From Sneathiella sp. (GTDB lineage: Bacteria; Pseudomonadota; Alphaproteobacteria; Sneathiellales; Sneathiellaceae), in the NCBI RefSeq assembly GCF_029233945.1, contig NZ_JARGOQ010000027.1, forward strand, positions 1 to 46,288: a stretch of 46,288 nt of DNA, written 5' to 3'. How positions within the stretch are numbered: the stretch's first letter is position 1; the number at the start of each line of letters is the position of its first letter. A program made the position numbers and the translations under genes. Positions 9,634 to 19,111 of the stretch are shown here, one piece after another. Under the pieces are notes generated by a model. That model did no database searches and was not told where the DNA came from. It worked only from the letters and a program-made list of their open reading frames with translations.

Positions 9634-10443
9634 ATGGAAGGTGAAGTTTTTACTTTAATGCGAGGGACTTCCCCCCTCCTCCTCAGCCAGCCGCATGCCG
9701 GACAGGAAATCCCGGTCTCCATTGAACGCCGCCTGACAGACGCAGCAAAGGCCAAACCCGACACGGACTGGCATATCGACCGCCTCTATCAACAGATGGC
9801 CGAAGAGTTGGATGCCACCGTCGTGACCGCGCACTTTTCCCGCTATGTAATCGACCTTAACCGCGATCCGGACGGGGTATCGCTTTATCCGGGTCAGAAT
9901 GTCACCGAACTTTGTCCGACCACGTTATTTGACAACGCGAAGCTATATCTCGACGGGTTGGAGCCGGACATTGAGGAAATCGAGACGCGACGCGGTGTTT
10001 TCTGGCAGCCCTATCATGATGTGCTGGCGGAGGAGATTGAGCGGATCAAGGCACAGCATGGCTATGTGCTGCTCTATGACTGCCACTCCATCCGCTCTGT
10101 CCTGCCGCGCTTTTTTGAGGGTCGCCTGCCGACTCTTAATATCGGGACGGGGGACGGAATTTCTGCTGATGCGAGCCTCACGGAAGCCGTTGAAAAGATC
10201 GCGAGCACTTCCCCCTACAGCCACGCCCTCAATGGCAGGTTCAAGGGCGGATTTATCACCCGCCATTACGGCGACCCGGCGAACAATATTCAGGCGCTGC
10301 AAATGGAACTCGCGCAGGAAGACTACATGAGCGAGAAAGCACCGTTTTCCTATCTGCCAGAGAAAGCGACGGCGCTTCAACCCACGCTGAAACAGATACT
10401 TGAAACCCTGCTCGACTACGGGCGAAAACGTCTAGCCACATAA
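9634..10443 (+). CDS. hutG: HutG, N-formylglutamate deformylase
   Basis: This 269-residue protein belongs to the N-formylglutamate amidohydrolase (FGase) family, which splits N-formyl-L-glutamate into glutamate and formate. Family features are [14 protein letters not shown] near the N-terminus, [10 protein letters not shown] near residue 45, [11 protein letters not shown] near 72, and [10 protein letters not shown] near 148 with probable metal-binding His and Asp. [11 protein letters not shown] and [11 protein letters not shown] follow at the C-terminal side. It completes the HutF/HutG branch, so this organism ends histidine breakdown with formate rather than formamide. It sits between hutH and hutU. 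Confidence 0.92.
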   Translation: MEGEVFTLMRGTSPLLLSQPHAGQEIPVSIERRLTDAAKAKPDTDWHIDRLYQQMAEELDATVVTAHFSRYVIDLNRDPDGVSLYPGQNVTELCPTTLFDNAKLYLDGLEPDIEEIETRRGVFWQPYHDVLAEEIERIKAQHGYVLLYDCHSIRSVLPRFFEGRLPTLNIGTGDGISADASLTEAVEKIASTSPYSHALNGRFKGGFITRHYGDPANNIQALQMELAQEDYMSEKAPFSYLPEKATALQPTLKQILETLLDYGRKRLAT

Positions 10444-10454
10444 GGATTGAGCCC

Positions 10455-12128
10455 ATGACGAACAGACGAGACAACAGCCGTGTGATCAAGGCCCCGACGG
10501 GCCCGGAACTTTCCTGCAAAAGCTGGCTAACCGAAGCGCCGCTTCGCATGCTGATGAATAATCTCGACCCGGATGTCGCGGAAAATCCGGCGGAACTGGT
10601 GGTCTATGGCGGGATCGGGCGCGCCGCGCGTAACTGGGAGTGTTTCGACCAGATCCAGCGGTCTTTACGCGATCTTAACGCGGACGAGACGCTGCTTGTC
10701 CAGTCCGGCAAGGCGGTCGGCATCTTCAAGACCCATGAGAATGCGCCGCGCGTCCTCATCGCCAATTCCAATCTGGTGCCGCATTGGGCCAACTGGGACC
10801 ATTTTAACGAGCTCGATAAGAAGGGCCTGATGATGTATGGCCAGATGACGGCGGGCTCCTGGATCTATATCGGCAGTCAGGGCATCGTGCAGGGCACCTA
10901 TGAGACTTTCGCCGAAGCCGGACGCCAGCATTTCGGCGGTGACATGTCCGGCAAATGGATCCTGACCGGTGGCCTTGGCGGGATGGGCGGCGCACAGCCG
11001 CTGGCTGCGACCATGGCCGGCGCCTCCATGCTTGCCGTGGAATGCCGTCCAAGCAGTATCGATTTCCGCCTGCGTTCGGGCTATCTCGACGAAAAGGCGG
11101 ATACGCTCTCCGAGGCGCTCGCTATTATCCGCGACGCAGGTGAGCGCGGAAAGCCGGTTTCCGTTGGTCTTCTCGGCAATGCCGCCGATATCTTCCCGGA
11201 AATTCTGGAGGGCGACATACTGCCTGATCTGGTGACCGACCAGACTTCCGCCCATGATCCGGTGAATGGATATCTGCCGCAGGGCTGGACCCTCGATCAA
11301 TGGGAGCAGATGCGCGAGAGCGATCCTAAATCCGTCGAAATTGCGGCGCGGAAATCCATGGCCGTGCAGGTGCAGGCCATGCTGGAATTCCAGGCGCGCG
11401 GCATCCCGACTGTCGATTATGGCAACAATATCCGTCAGGTCGCGCTTGAGGAAGGCGTCGATAGCGCGTTCAATTTTCCGGGTTTCGTGCCCGCCTATAT
11501 CCGGCCCCTCTTCTGCCGGGGCATCGGCCCGTTCCGCTGGGCCGCGCTTTCCGGCGATCCTGAGGACATCTTCAAGACCGACGCCAAGGTGAAGGAACTG
11601 ATCTCGGATGATCCCCATCTTCATAACTGGCTCGACATGGCGAAGGAACGCATCAAGTTTCAGGGGCTGCCGTCCCGCATCTGCTGGGTTGGTTTGGGGC
11701 AGCGCCACCGTCTCGGCCTTGCGTTCAACGAGATGGTGCGAACGGGTGAGCTTTCCGCCCCCATCGTTATCGGCCGCGATCATCTCGATAGCGGTTCCGT
11801 CGCCAGTCCCAATCGGGAGACAGAGGGCATGAAGGACGGGTCAGACGCCGTCTCCGACTGGCCGCTTCTCAACGCACTGCTGAATACCGCGAGCGGGGCG
11901 ACCTGGGTCAGCCTGCATCACGGCGGCGGGGTCGGCATGGGCTTTTCACAACATGCGGGGATGGTGATTGTCTGCGACGGCACCGTCGAGGCGGACGAGC
12001 GGATCGCCCGCGTCCTGTTCAATGATCCGGCGACGGGCGTGATGCGCCACGCCGACGCCGGTTATGAGGAGGCCATAGAGTGCGCGAAAGAGAATGACCT
12101 CAATCTGCCGTTCCTGAAAGGCGCCTAG
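10455..12128 (+). CDS. hutU: HutU, urocanate hydratase
   Basis: This 557-residue urocanase is of normal length. It converts urocanate to 4-imidazolone-5-propionate using tightly bound NAD+. Recognisable segments are [14 protein letters not shown] near residue 33, [14 protein letters not shown] near 172 (glycine-rich NAD site), VDYGNNIRQ near 317, [16 protein letters not shown] near 352, and [18 protein letters not shown] near 410 containing the family's reactive cysteine. The start follows hutG by 11 bases. Its stop shares the tetranucleotide CTAG with the stop of the convergent dehydrogenase gene, leaving no room for a terminator. Confidence 0.96.
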   Translation: MTNRRDNSRVIKAPTGPELSCKSWLTEAPLRMLMNNLDPDVAENPAELVVYGGIGRAARNWECFDQIQRSLRDLNADETLLVQSGKAVGIFKTHENAPRVLIANSNLVPHWANWDHFNELDKKGLMMYGQMTAGSWIYIGSQGIVQGTYETFAEAGRQHFGGDMSGKWILTGGLGGMGGAQPLAATMAGASMLAVECRPSSIDFRLRSGYLDEKADTLSEALAIIRDAGERGKPVSVGLLGNAADIFPEILEGDILPDLVTDQTSAHDPVNGYLPQGWTLDQWEQMRESDPKSVEIAARKSMAVQVQAMLEFQARGIPTVDYGNNIRQVALEEGVDSAFNFPGFVPAYIRPLFCRGIGPFRWAALSGDPEDIFKTDAKVKELISDDPHLHNWLDMAKERIKFQGLPSRICWVGLGQRHRLGLAFNEMVRTGELSAPIVIGRDHLDSGSVASPNRETEGMKDGSDAVSDWPLLNALLNTASGATWVSLHHGGGVGMGFSQHAGMVIVCDGTVEADERIARVLFNDPATGVMRHADAGYEEAIECAKENDLNLPFLKGA

Positions 12129-13042
12129 ATCTTGATGCCGAGGCCGTTCGCGGCCTTGGTCAGCATATTGGTCGTCTGGTCATTGCCGCTGGTATATTCA
12201 ATCTGCGTCCCCCGGTCAGCGATTTCCGCCCAGTTTTCGGCGATCTTCTCCGGTGTCCGGTCTTCCTCAGGCAGCCATTTACCGCCCGTCTCATAAACGA
12301 TACTGCAAGCATAGGTGCCCGCGCCCGCCGTGATGATCGTGCGGTTCGGGCTATCGTCGGAGACGATGTAGAGAAGTGCCGGGGTCACAGCTTCCGGCGT
12401 CAGCAATTCCAGCAGGTTTTCCGGGATAATATCCTCGGTCATGCGGGTCGCCGCGCAAGGCGATAGCGCATTCACCTTGATGCCATATTTCGCGCCTTCG
12501 ATGACCAGCGTGTTCATCAGGCCGATGACGCCCATTTTCGCCGCGCCATAGTTGGTCTGGCCGAAGTTGCCATAGAGGCCGCTGGACGATGTTGTCATGG
12601 CAATACGACCATAACCTTGCTCGCGCATGATCCCCCAGACGGCTTTGGAACAATTGACCGAGCCCATCAGATGCACATTGAGCACGAAGGAGAAGTCATC
12701 CAGCCCGACATTGGAGAAGGATTTGTCCCGCAGCACTCCGGCGTTATTCACAAGGATATCGACACGGCCCCATTTCTCCATAGCTTGAGCTACCATCGCC
12801 TCAACCTGCGCCATATCCGTGACATTGGCACCGTTGGCAATCGCCTCCCCGCCTGCCGCCTCAATCTCGGCAACGACAGCCTTTGCCGCATCGGATGATC
12901 CGCCGCTGCCATCAACGGCGCCGCCGAGATCATTGACGACCACTTTCGCACCGCGTGCCGCGAGCTGCAACGCATGGCTCTTGCCAAGCCCGTTTCCGGC
13001 GCCGGTGACAATCGCCACCCTGTCATCAAACCGAATGCTCAT
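12125..13042 (-). CDS. Short-chain dehydrogenase of the MFE-2 3-hydroxyacyl-CoA dehydrogenase type
   Basis: This 305-residue SDR has the nucleotide-binding motif [13 protein letters not shown] near residue 14, [10 protein letters not shown] near 35, NNAGVLRD near 98 and the catalytic YGAAK with its upstream Ser. The pattern [21 protein letters not shown] closely resembles the dehydrogenase part of peroxisomal multifunctional enzyme type 2 (HSD17B4), which oxidises (3R)-hydroxyacyl-CoA. A MaoC-type hydratase gene lies 36 bases upstream on the same strand. Together they would perform the hydration and dehydrogenation steps that are fused in eukaryotic MFE-2. The start has GGAG upstream. Exact substrate chain length is not readable. 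Confidence 0.85.
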   Translation of the reverse strand: MSIRFDDRVAIVTGAGNGLGKSHALQLAARGAKVVVNDLGGAVDGSGGSSDAAKAVVAEIEAAGGEAIANGANVTDMAQVEAMVAQAMEKWGRVDILVNNAGVLRDKSFSNVGLDDFSFVLNVHLMGSVNCSKAVWGIMREQGYGRIAMTTSSSGLYGNFGQTNYGAAKMGVIGLMNTLVIEGAKYGIKVNALSPCAATRMTEDIIPENLLELLTPEAVTPALLYIVSDDSPNRTIITAGAGTYACSIVYETGGKWLPEEDRTPEKIAENWAEIADRGTQIEYTSGNDQTTNMLTKAANGLGIKI

Positions 13043-13078
13043 TTTCTCTCCTCAATCTATTGATTTTACTTGGTTCTA

Positions 13079-13546
13079 TTACTCATCGACGAAGGACATG
13101 CCGAGCCACTCAACGATCAGGGCAGGCTTGTCTTCGCCCTTGATTTCAATCGTCACCTCGGTTTTGGTGAGATACTGGCCGGGGCGCTTTTCATCAATGC
13201 TGAGTATCTTGGCTGTGGCGCGGAGTTCGCTATCCACTTTAACCGGCTGCAGGAAGCGCAGCTTGTCGATGCCGTAGTTGATGCCCATGCGGACATTCTC
13301 GATCTTCGGCTGGATTTGCGGCACCAGCCCGGCGAGCAACGAAAGGCTCAGGAAGCCGTGGGCAATGGTCGAGCCGAACGGCGTTTCCTTGGCGGCGCGT
13401 TCCGGGTCCACATGAATAAACTGGAAATCATCGGTTGCCTCAGCAAATTTATTGATGCGTTCCTGATCGACCTTGAACCACTCCCCCGGTCCATACACAG
13501 TGCCGATTGAATTCAGGAAATCGGTTTTGGATAGTGTCATTGTCAT
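13079..13546 (-). CDS. MaoC-like (R)-specific enoyl-CoA hydratase
   Basis: This 155-residue hot-dog fold protein carries the hydratase-2 signature DDFQFIHVDPERA near residue 39, in which Asp and His are the catalytic pair, followed by STIAHGFLSLSLL near 58. Members hydrate trans-2-enoyl-CoA to (3R)-hydroxyacyl-CoA. NodN-like proteins look the same, so the substrate remains open. GGAGG nine bases before the first ATG favours that start over a second ATG six bases further in. It is followed at once by the MFE-2-like dehydrogenase, giving a two-gene hydratase/dehydrogenase set. An 86-base gap separates it from the upstream ABM gene, so it may have its own promoter. Confidence 0.87.
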   Translation of the reverse strand: MTMTLSKTDFLNSIGTVYGPGEWFKVDQERINKFAEATDDFQFIHVDPERAAKETPFGSTIAHGFLSLSLLAGLVPQIQPKIENVRMGINYGIDKLRFLQPVKVDSELRATAKILSIDEKRPGQYLTKTEVTIEIKGEDKPALIVEWLGMSFVDE

Positions 13547-13632
13547 TATTATTGTCCTCCAAATCAGTTTCAGATAATTTTTCTAGCGAATTTTCCGCTC
13601 CCGCGAAAGCCCCTATTGATCAGCGAAAGTAT

Positions 13633-13926
13633 TTACTGACGGTTCCAGCGCTCGATCATCTTGCCCGAGATCATCGGCGTCACCGTCTCGATAAATTCCG
13701 CAAAATGACGGGAGGCAAGATGGGTCTCGAACGCGGCGGCGTCCTTATAAAGCTCATAGAGAATGATACGGCAAGGGTTATCCGCATCGACGCAGATATC
13801 AAAATAATGACAGTCCGGCTCAAGGCTCAGGGAATTTTCCGCCTGTTTCTTCATTTCCGTCATAAAGACCGCCTCTTTCCCCGGCAGAACATCAAATCGC
13901 GCCGTCACGGCAAATCTGCTCGCCAT
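13633..13926 (-). CDS. Small ABM-domain monooxygenase-like protein
   Basis: This 97-residue protein has a single antibiotic biosynthesis monooxygenase (ABM) ferredoxin-like fold: FAVTARFDVLPGKEAVF at the start, CHYFDICVDADNPCRIILYELY in the middle, and FETHLASRHFAEFI at the end. Relatives include YgiN quinol monooxygenase and LsrG. The start at 13926 is chosen because GGGAGGG precedes it at suitable spacing; an upstream in-frame ATG lies inside the aldolase 3' end. The gene begins one base after the class II aldolase stop, so the two are co-translated and may act on the same metabolite. No catalytic function can be assigned with confidence. Confidence 0.8.
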   Translation of the reverse strand: MASRFAVTARFDVLPGKEAVFMTEMKKQAENSLSLEPDCHYFDICVDADNPCRIILYELYKDAAAFETHLASRHFAEFIETVTPMISGKMIERWNRQ

Positions 13927-13927
13927 T

Positions 13928-14578
13928 TTACGTCCCTCCCTGTGGCATGCCATAGCCTTTGCCGAATTGCTCTTTCACTTCCTCCATCTCCGCATCGCTA
14001 AGCAGGGTGGGCTCCCCGATCTGGAGAATGCGCCAATAAGTGTCACAGAGTGTTTCCACCTCGACGGCGAGCGAAAGGGCGCGGCTGAGACTAACATCCG
14101 CCGCCAGCAACCCGTGATTGGCAAGCAGGCAGGCCTTGCGCCCCTCAATTGCTTTCAGCGCATTGTCAGAAAGCGCCTGCGTGCCGAAGGTCGCGTAGTC
14201 AGCGCAGCGGATCGTGTTTCCGCCCGCCACCGCGATCATATAATGAAAGGGCGGCAGTTCCATCCGCTGACAGGCGAGCGTCATCACTCCCTTGCCATGG
14301 GTATGCACTACCGCGCCGAAATCCGGTCGGGCGTTCAGAAGGTCCTGATGGAACCGCCATTCACTGGAGGGCTTGCGCTTTCCTGCCGCCTCGCCCTCAC
14401 ATGACATCTCGACAATATCGTCCGGTTCCAGGTCGTCATAGGCCATGCCGGATGGCGTGATCAGATAGCCGCCCTTAATGCGGACGCTGGCGTTGCCGGA
14501 GGTGCCATGATTGATCCCAAGCACGTTCATCTTCCGTACTGTGGCAATCAGTTCCTTCCGTTCCGCGAGATTTCCCAT
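13928..14578 (-). CDS. Class II aldolase/adducin-family protein (fuculose-phosphate aldolase-like)
   Basis: This 216-residue protein resembles L-fuculose-1-phosphate and L-ribulose-phosphate enzymes. Features are GTSGNASVRIKGGYLITPSGM near residue 25 (phosphate-binding), SSEWRFHQDLL near 71, VVHTHGKGVMTLA near 90 with zinc-binding histidines, and LLANHGLLA near 151 with another zinc ligand. Members cleave or epimerise sugar phosphates with a divalent metal. It lies 14 bases after the sulfatase-superfamily gene and one base before the ABM gene, in one apparent operon. The physiological substrate cannot be read from sequence. Confidence 0.87.
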   Translation of the reverse strand: MGNLAERKELIATVRKMNVLGINHGTSGNASVRIKGGYLITPSGMAYDDLEPDDIVEMSCEGEAAGKRKPSSEWRFHQDLLNARPDFGAVVHTHGKGVMTLACQRMELPPFHYMIAVAGGNTIRCADYATFGTQALSDNALKAIEGRKACLLANHGLLAADVSLSRALSLAVEVETLCDTYWRILQIGEPTLLSDAEMEEVKEQFGKGYGMPQGGT

Positions 14579-14592
14579 GTCACCTCTGCCGA

Positions 14593-16137
14593 TCAGTAAA
14601 GCCGATGACCGACAAGGCCGTTGTCAGATGCGCTTAAATTCACCAGTTCCCCATATTCATAACGCATGCGCCAGGACAAGAGTTCCTGCACACAATCAAG
14701 CACGACGCCCTGATAATCCGGCTCTTCCGCAAGATTTCGTGTCTCATCCGGATCGTTTTTCATATCGAACAGGAGCGGTGGCAGGGCCGCGAAATGCACA
14801 TATTTAAACTCCGCATCCCGATGGACGAGAAGATTGCACTCCGATGAGGAGAGATTAAGCAGCTTTTCCGGCATCCCGGTGACCGGATCGCGAAAATCAT
14901 AGAGCCAGTGCACTGCCTTGCGCCAGTTCGCCGGCGTCTCGCCGCGCAGGAATGGCATCAGCGAATGGCCGTCGCATTGGCGCGGGATCGGTAGATTGAG
15001 ACCGTCCAGCATGGTTGGCATCAGGTCGACGGATTCGGTGAACTCGCTAATCTGCCTTCCAGTGGAAACATTCCAGCCTTTCGGCGGCTTGATGATCAGC
15101 GGGATATGGAAGCTTTCATCGTAAAAGCCAATTTTTCCCCAAAGATAATGATCGCCGAGCTGCTCCCCATGATCGGAAGTCACAACAATCATCGTCTCAT
15201 CATAGCGGCCCTGCTTTTTCAGCGTCGCGATGATGCGGCCAAGGTTATGATCGGCCTCCGTGATCAGGGCCTGATAGGTCGCACGAATTTGCGCGACCGC
15301 GTCATTATCAAGATCGACGGCACGCCCTTCCCCCTCCATGAAGAAAGCGTTCTGCGGGATCGCTTCATACAACAGGGCGATGGCAGGATGCAGGGCCCGC
15401 ATTTCGTCGCGCGTCGCCACTTGCACCGGTTTCGCCATCTCCGCCGGATCATACATCTCATGATATTCCGGCGGCGAGATAAAGGGCGGATGCGGCCGCA
15501 GGAACGTCAGGTGATGGAAGAAGGGCGATGAGGTCTCCGCCTTCAATGCCGCGATCAGCTCATCGGCGAGCCAATGGGTTTCGCTGTCTTCCGCCTTGAA
15601 CCGGCTCGGCGCGGACAGCGGATGACGGCCGGGCGGCAGAGCATAATTCGGGTCGGGGTAATAAATCGCGTAATCCGGCCCTGGAATCTCGTAGCCCTTG
15701 GCGGCAAGATACTCCAGCCAGGGGATCGAGTTTTCGGCGAGCTGCTGTCCGACCGTAAAGCCCGGCATCACCCCCTCGAAAGTGAGGAAGGCCGCGTGAT
15801 CCTCCCCAAGGACGCGCGGGTCCGGCGTCGTGTCCGTATAGCCCCAGAGGGTCGGATCATACCCCCCTTTCCGGACTTCCAGCGCGATATTGGTGAGACT
15901 ATGGTTCAGCGGCGTGCCGTTCCGGATGGAGCGGTGATTACTGGGGTACATGCCCGTGAGGAAGGTCGTCCGCGACGGACCGCAAGGCGCGATGCAGGTA
16001 TAGTGATTGAGGAAAGTAACGCCATCGCCCACCAGCGCATCGAGATTGGGCGTCTTGACGGTCGGGTTGCCGGTCGCCGCGAGATGATCAGCGCGCCACT
16101 GATCGAGAGTGACGAAGAGGACGTTCGTTGGCGACAT
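14593..16137 (-). CDS. Phosphonate monoester hydrolase/arylsulfatase-family hydrolase
   Basis: This 514-residue alkaline phosphatase-superfamily enzyme matches the Rhizobium-type phosphonate monoester hydrolase in length and layout. The formylglycine site CGPSR is at residues 52-56 (CxPxR), after a metal-binding Asp in VTLDQW. PHPPFISPPEYHEMYDP near residue 210 and SDHGEQLGDH near 320 are further matches, the latter with metal ligands. The family hydrolyses phosphonate monoesters, phosphodiesters and sulfate esters promiscuously. Cys52 would need conversion to formylglycine; no maturase is present in this window. There is no signal peptide, so a cytoplasmic location is expected. The start shares one base with the pqiC stop (TGATG), implying coupling. 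Confidence 0.85.
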   Translation of the reverse strand: MSPTNVLFVTLDQWRADHLAATGNPTVKTPNLDALVGDGVTFLNHYTCIAPCGPSRTTFLTGMYPSNHRSIRNGTPLNHSLTNIALEVRKGGYDPTLWGYTDTTPDPRVLGEDHAAFLTFEGVMPGFTVGQQLAENSIPWLEYLAAKGYEIPGPDYAIYYPDPNYALPPGRHPLSAPSRFKAEDSETHWLADELIAALKAETSSPFFHHLTFLRPHPPFISPPEYHEMYDPAEMAKPVQVATRDEMRALHPAIALLYEAIPQNAFFMEGEGRAVDLDNDAVAQIRATYQALITEADHNLGRIIATLKKQGRYDETMIVVTSDHGEQLGDHYLWGKIGFYDESFHIPLIIKPPKGWNVSTGRQISEFTESVDLMPTMLDGLNLPIPRQCDGHSLMPFLRGETPANWRKAVHWLYDFRDPVTGMPEKLLNLSSSECNLLVHRDAEFKYVHFAALPPLLFDMKNDPDETRNLAEEPDYQGVVLDCVQELLSWRMRYEYGELVNLSASDNGLVGHRLY

Positions 16138-16772
16138 CAGGACAGGTTCAATCCGTTAAGAGAGGAGGCAATATCCTGCGAGAATTCCGCGAGCAGCTGG
16201 CTCACCGCCTTGGCGTAGCTGTTGTAATCACCGACGGTTGCCGGTGCCTCGTAAATCTTCGCCTGACGGGACAAGACCTTGTTGTCATAAAGCGCTTTCA
16301 CCTGCCAGCGCACGGAAAGACGCGCAACACCCGCGCCAGTCTCGGTGATATCGATGACATTGACGGCGACCTGCAGGGACTGCTTGTCGGGCCTGAAATC
16401 CGCCGGGTAAGAGAAAACCTTCTCTTCCCCGATCAGGGTCGCGACATTGCTGGTCAGCACCCGCTTGATGGCATCGCTCAACGGTTCCGCCCAGTGATCG
16501 AAGTCGGAGACATTGATCGCGGCCCCGCTGCCGAAGGTAACAATCTGCGGCCGGTCCGCATAGCCCGGGATCTGCACCGGCCCGATGCCGACCGTTGTCC
16601 CTTCCGCCAGGGTGACCGGCGTTCCTGTCGTCTCCAGCTGGGAAGCGGTCTGCAGGATATAGAAATTGGTCGGCGCCGACCCCGGCAGGCCGCCACAGGC
16701 CGACAGCGGCAGGGCAAATAGCAGAAGGATCGCGAGGTTTCGCCCGAGGGGGCGCAGACTAGGCAAGGTCAT
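16137..16772 (-). CDS. pqiC: PqiC-like outer-membrane lipoprotein
   Basis: This 211-residue protein begins with a lipoprotein signal peptide: a hydrophobic run (residues 12-24) ending in the lipobox LSAC with Cys26. The remainder fits the ABC-type transport auxiliary lipoprotein (PqiC/DUF330) family, including NFYILQTASQ near residue 36, IGPVQIPGYADRPQIV near 62 and WAEPLSDAIKRVL near 92. PqiC sits in the outer membrane and docks the PqiB tunnel. The gene follows pqiB by three bases. Its stop overlaps the hydrolase start by one base. Confidence 0.9.
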   Translation of the reverse strand: MTLPSLRPLGRNLAILLLFALPLSACGGLPGSAPTNFYILQTASQLETTGTPVTLAEGTTVGIGPVQIPGYADRPQIVTFGSGAAINVSDFDHWAEPLSDAIKRVLTSNVATLIGEEKVFSYPADFRPDKQSLQVAVNVIDITETGAGVARLSVRWQVKALYDNKVLSRQAKIYEAPATVGDYNSYAKAVSQLLAEFSQDIASSLNGLNLS

Positions 16773-16775
16773 ATT

Positions 16776-18485
16776 TTATCTCTTTCCACTGATCAGGGAA
16801 CTCGGGTTCCGCTCCAGGAAATCCGCAAGGCTGCGCACGGCCCGGCTGGCCGCCGCCAGTTCCTGCAACATATTCATCAGATCATATTTGAACGGAGAGC
16901 CATCGGCAATCAGCCCGTTGACGGAACTGAACATTGTCTCCGCCGAGGCCAGTGTTGCATCGATCTTGGCAATGGCCTCCCGCACCCCGTCGATCGTTTT
17001 TCCGATGTTGGGCAAGGTCTCGGTATCGATATTCTGCGCCACCACCTGGATAGAGACCGCCAGCTTGCGGTATTCCGTGATGGTTTTCTGCAATTCACCG
17101 GACTTGATGAATTTCTCCAGCCCCTCCACCGTGCCGGTCAGGCTATTGCCAAGTCGCTCAATAGGCAGCTTGTCGAGTTTTGCCATCAGCTGCGCAACCG
17201 AGGTGGTAATTTCCTCCAGATCCGCCGGGACAGTGGGGATTTCAGGGTAGCGCCCGCTGGAGGTGACATAAATCGCCTGTTTATCCGGCACGAGATCAAG
17301 ATCGACGATCAACTGCCCGGTCAGGAAGTTCGAGTTTTTGAGTTTCGCCTTCAGGCCGCGCTGAATCAAATCCTTGATAATTTTCTGGCGCAATTCCCGC
17401 GTTTCCAGAACCGAGCGGATTTTCTTCCCATCATCCGTCAGCTTGATTCGCTGTGGCTCGATATCGATCAGAACCGGGATATAATATTTCTGGTTCGCTT
17501 CATCAATTTCCAGGCTGATATCGCGAACACTGCCAATCTTGATTCCCTTGAATTCGACATTCGCACCAACGGTGAGGCCGCTGACCGAACCATCGAAATA
17601 GAGGACATAGACGACCTTCTCGGTAAAGCGGGCATCGTCCTTTGCCTGTTGATTATCGTAGAGCTTGAACTGATGGCGAGCTTCCGCCTTGAAGGTGCTC
17701 TGGTAGATTTCCGGCGTAGCAAACTCAATCGCGCCGGCGACAAGGGCCTGCAGGGAATTCGCCCCGAGTTCGATGCCCGATGTGGAAACGGAGACATTGA
17801 TCCCGCCCGAGTTCCAGAAATTCGTCCCCTCCAGCACGAGGCCATCATAAGGATCCTGCACGAAGGCATAAACATCAATGGCCTTCCTGTCCTCGGCCAG
17901 GCGATAGCCCAGAACACTACCGACCTGCAGCCCCTTATAGATCACTGGTGTGCCGCGATTGATATTGCTCAGCTTCTCCGTGGAAAGAAGAAACTCCGTC
18001 CCCTTGTCGTTGGAGGTGATGACCGGCGGCGTCTTCAGGCCCGTAAATTCCGTCTCTTTTTTGCCGCCCTTGCCCGGATCGATCTCGATAAAAGAGCCAG
18101 AAAGCAGGGTTTGAAGGCCGGTAATGCCCTGGAAACCGATGGCCGGGGCGACAATCCAGAAGCGGGCCGTATCGGTCAGGTATTTATCTGCCTCGCGTGT
18201 TGTATCAATAACCATCGATACGCCCTTGTCATCATCGAGGATATCGATCCGGCTTAGCGTTCCGATGTTCACATCCTTGTATTTCAGCTGTGTCTTGCCC
18301 GGCACCATGCCTTCCGCATTGTCAAAGGTGATGGAGATTTCCGAGCCCCGTTCCGCCAGCGCCTGAAAAATAAGATAAGCCGCCACGGCAAGCGCAATCG
18401 CCGGCACAATCCAGATGCTCATCAGGCTTGCGTAGCCACGGCGCACTTTTGCATCCGGCGTTTTTTGCCCGCTCTCATCCATCAT
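16776..18485 (-). CDS. pqiB: PqiB-like MCE-domain intermembrane transport protein
   Basis: This 569-residue protein has a short cytoplasmic N-terminus, one membrane helix (about residues 20-42, IWIVPAIALAVAAYLIF), then repeated MCE (MlaD) domains. The first is near 50-140 (SEISITFDNAEGMVPGKTQL and the GSFIEIDPGKG end), with further copies near 165-270 and 290-400. A long helical C-terminus follows that would form the PqiB needle. This protein bridges the periplasm to carry lipids between membranes. It overlaps the upstream pqiA-like gene by four bases (ATGA) and precedes pqiC, the normal pqi order. The length is close to E. coli PqiB (about 546). Confidence 0.93.
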   Translation of the reverse strand: MMDESGQKTPDAKVRRGYASLMSIWIVPAIALAVAAYLIFQALAERGSEISITFDNAEGMVPGKTQLKYKDVNIGTLSRIDILDDDKGVSMVIDTTREADKYLTDTARFWIVAPAIGFQGITGLQTLLSGSFIEIDPGKGGKKETEFTGLKTPPVITSNDKGTEFLLSTEKLSNINRGTPVIYKGLQVGSVLGYRLAEDRKAIDVYAFVQDPYDGLVLEGTNFWNSGGINVSVSTSGIELGANSLQALVAGAIEFATPEIYQSTFKAEARHQFKLYDNQQAKDDARFTEKVVYVLYFDGSVSGLTVGANVEFKGIKIGSVRDISLEIDEANQKYYIPVLIDIEPQRIKLTDDGKKIRSVLETRELRQKIIKDLIQRGLKAKLKNSNFLTGQLIVDLDLVPDKQAIYVTSSGRYPEIPTVPADLEEITTSVAQLMAKLDKLPIERLGNSLTGTVEGLEKFIKSGELQKTITEYRKLAVSIQVVAQNIDTETLPNIGKTIDGVREAIAKIDATLASAETMFSSVNGLIADGSPFKYDLMNMLQELAAASRAVRSLADFLERNPSSLISGKR

Positions 18486-19111
18486 TGTCGTTCCCCCTCG
18501 TCATCCCAAATCAAACGCGGATCAAAGGCCATGGCCGCGAACATTGTAATAATCACCACCGCAGCAAAGGCAATGGCGCCGGGCCCCGCCGTTACCGTCG
18601 CCAGCGCCTGCAGCTTCACCAGCCCGATCAGGATTGAAATCATAAAGATGTCAATCATCGACCAGCGGCCGATAAATTCAGTGAAGCGATAGAGCAGCGC
18701 CCGCTTGCGTCGTTGTATTTTCAGCCGCAATTGCACCGAAACTACCAGAAAAAGTAAAGCAACAATTTTGAAGATCGGCACGAAAACGCTGGCGACAAAG
18801 ACAATTACCGCAATCACCAACTGCCCAGATTGCGCCAGTTCGATCACCCCGCCCATAATCGTGTTGGTTGTCGACTGACCGAACGAGACAAGCGTCAGCA
18901 CGGGATAGACATTGGCCGGGATATACAGGACCGCCGCCGCGATCAGCAGGGCCCAGGTACGGCTCAGGCTGTTGATCTTGCGGCTATGGAGCACCGCGTC
19001 ACAGCGCGGGCAGTCGGCGGAATGTTCCGCGATATAGCGACCGGACACCAGCAGCCCGCAGACATGGCAGGAAACGGCGCCGGTCGATTTTGCAGTTACC
19101 GGCGCAGTCAT
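18482..19111 (-). CDS. pqiA: PqiA-like integral membrane protein, second half-length copy
   Basis: This 209-residue protein is half of the usual PqiA. It has an N-terminal zinc-ribbon-like cysteine set (CHVCG near residue 15 and CPRC near 34), then RTWALLIAAAVLYIPANVYPVL and three further membrane helices. E. coli PqiA carries two such halves in one chain of about 417 residues. Here they are separate genes with a four-base overlap, so they probably pair in the membrane. PqiA is the inner-membrane partner of PqiB in lipid transport. It is coupled to pqiB by an ATGA overlap. Confidence 0.88.
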   Translation of the reverse strand: MTAPVTAKSTGAVSCHVCGLLVSGRYIAEHSADCPRCDAVLHSRKINSLSRTWALLIAAAVLYIPANVYPVLTLVSFGQSTTNTIMGGVIELAQSGQLVIAVIVFVASVFVPIFKIVALLFLVVSVQLRLKIQRRKRALLYRFTEFIGRWSMIDIFMISILIGLVKLQALATVTAGPGAIAFAAVVIITMFAAMAFDPRLIWDDEGERQ

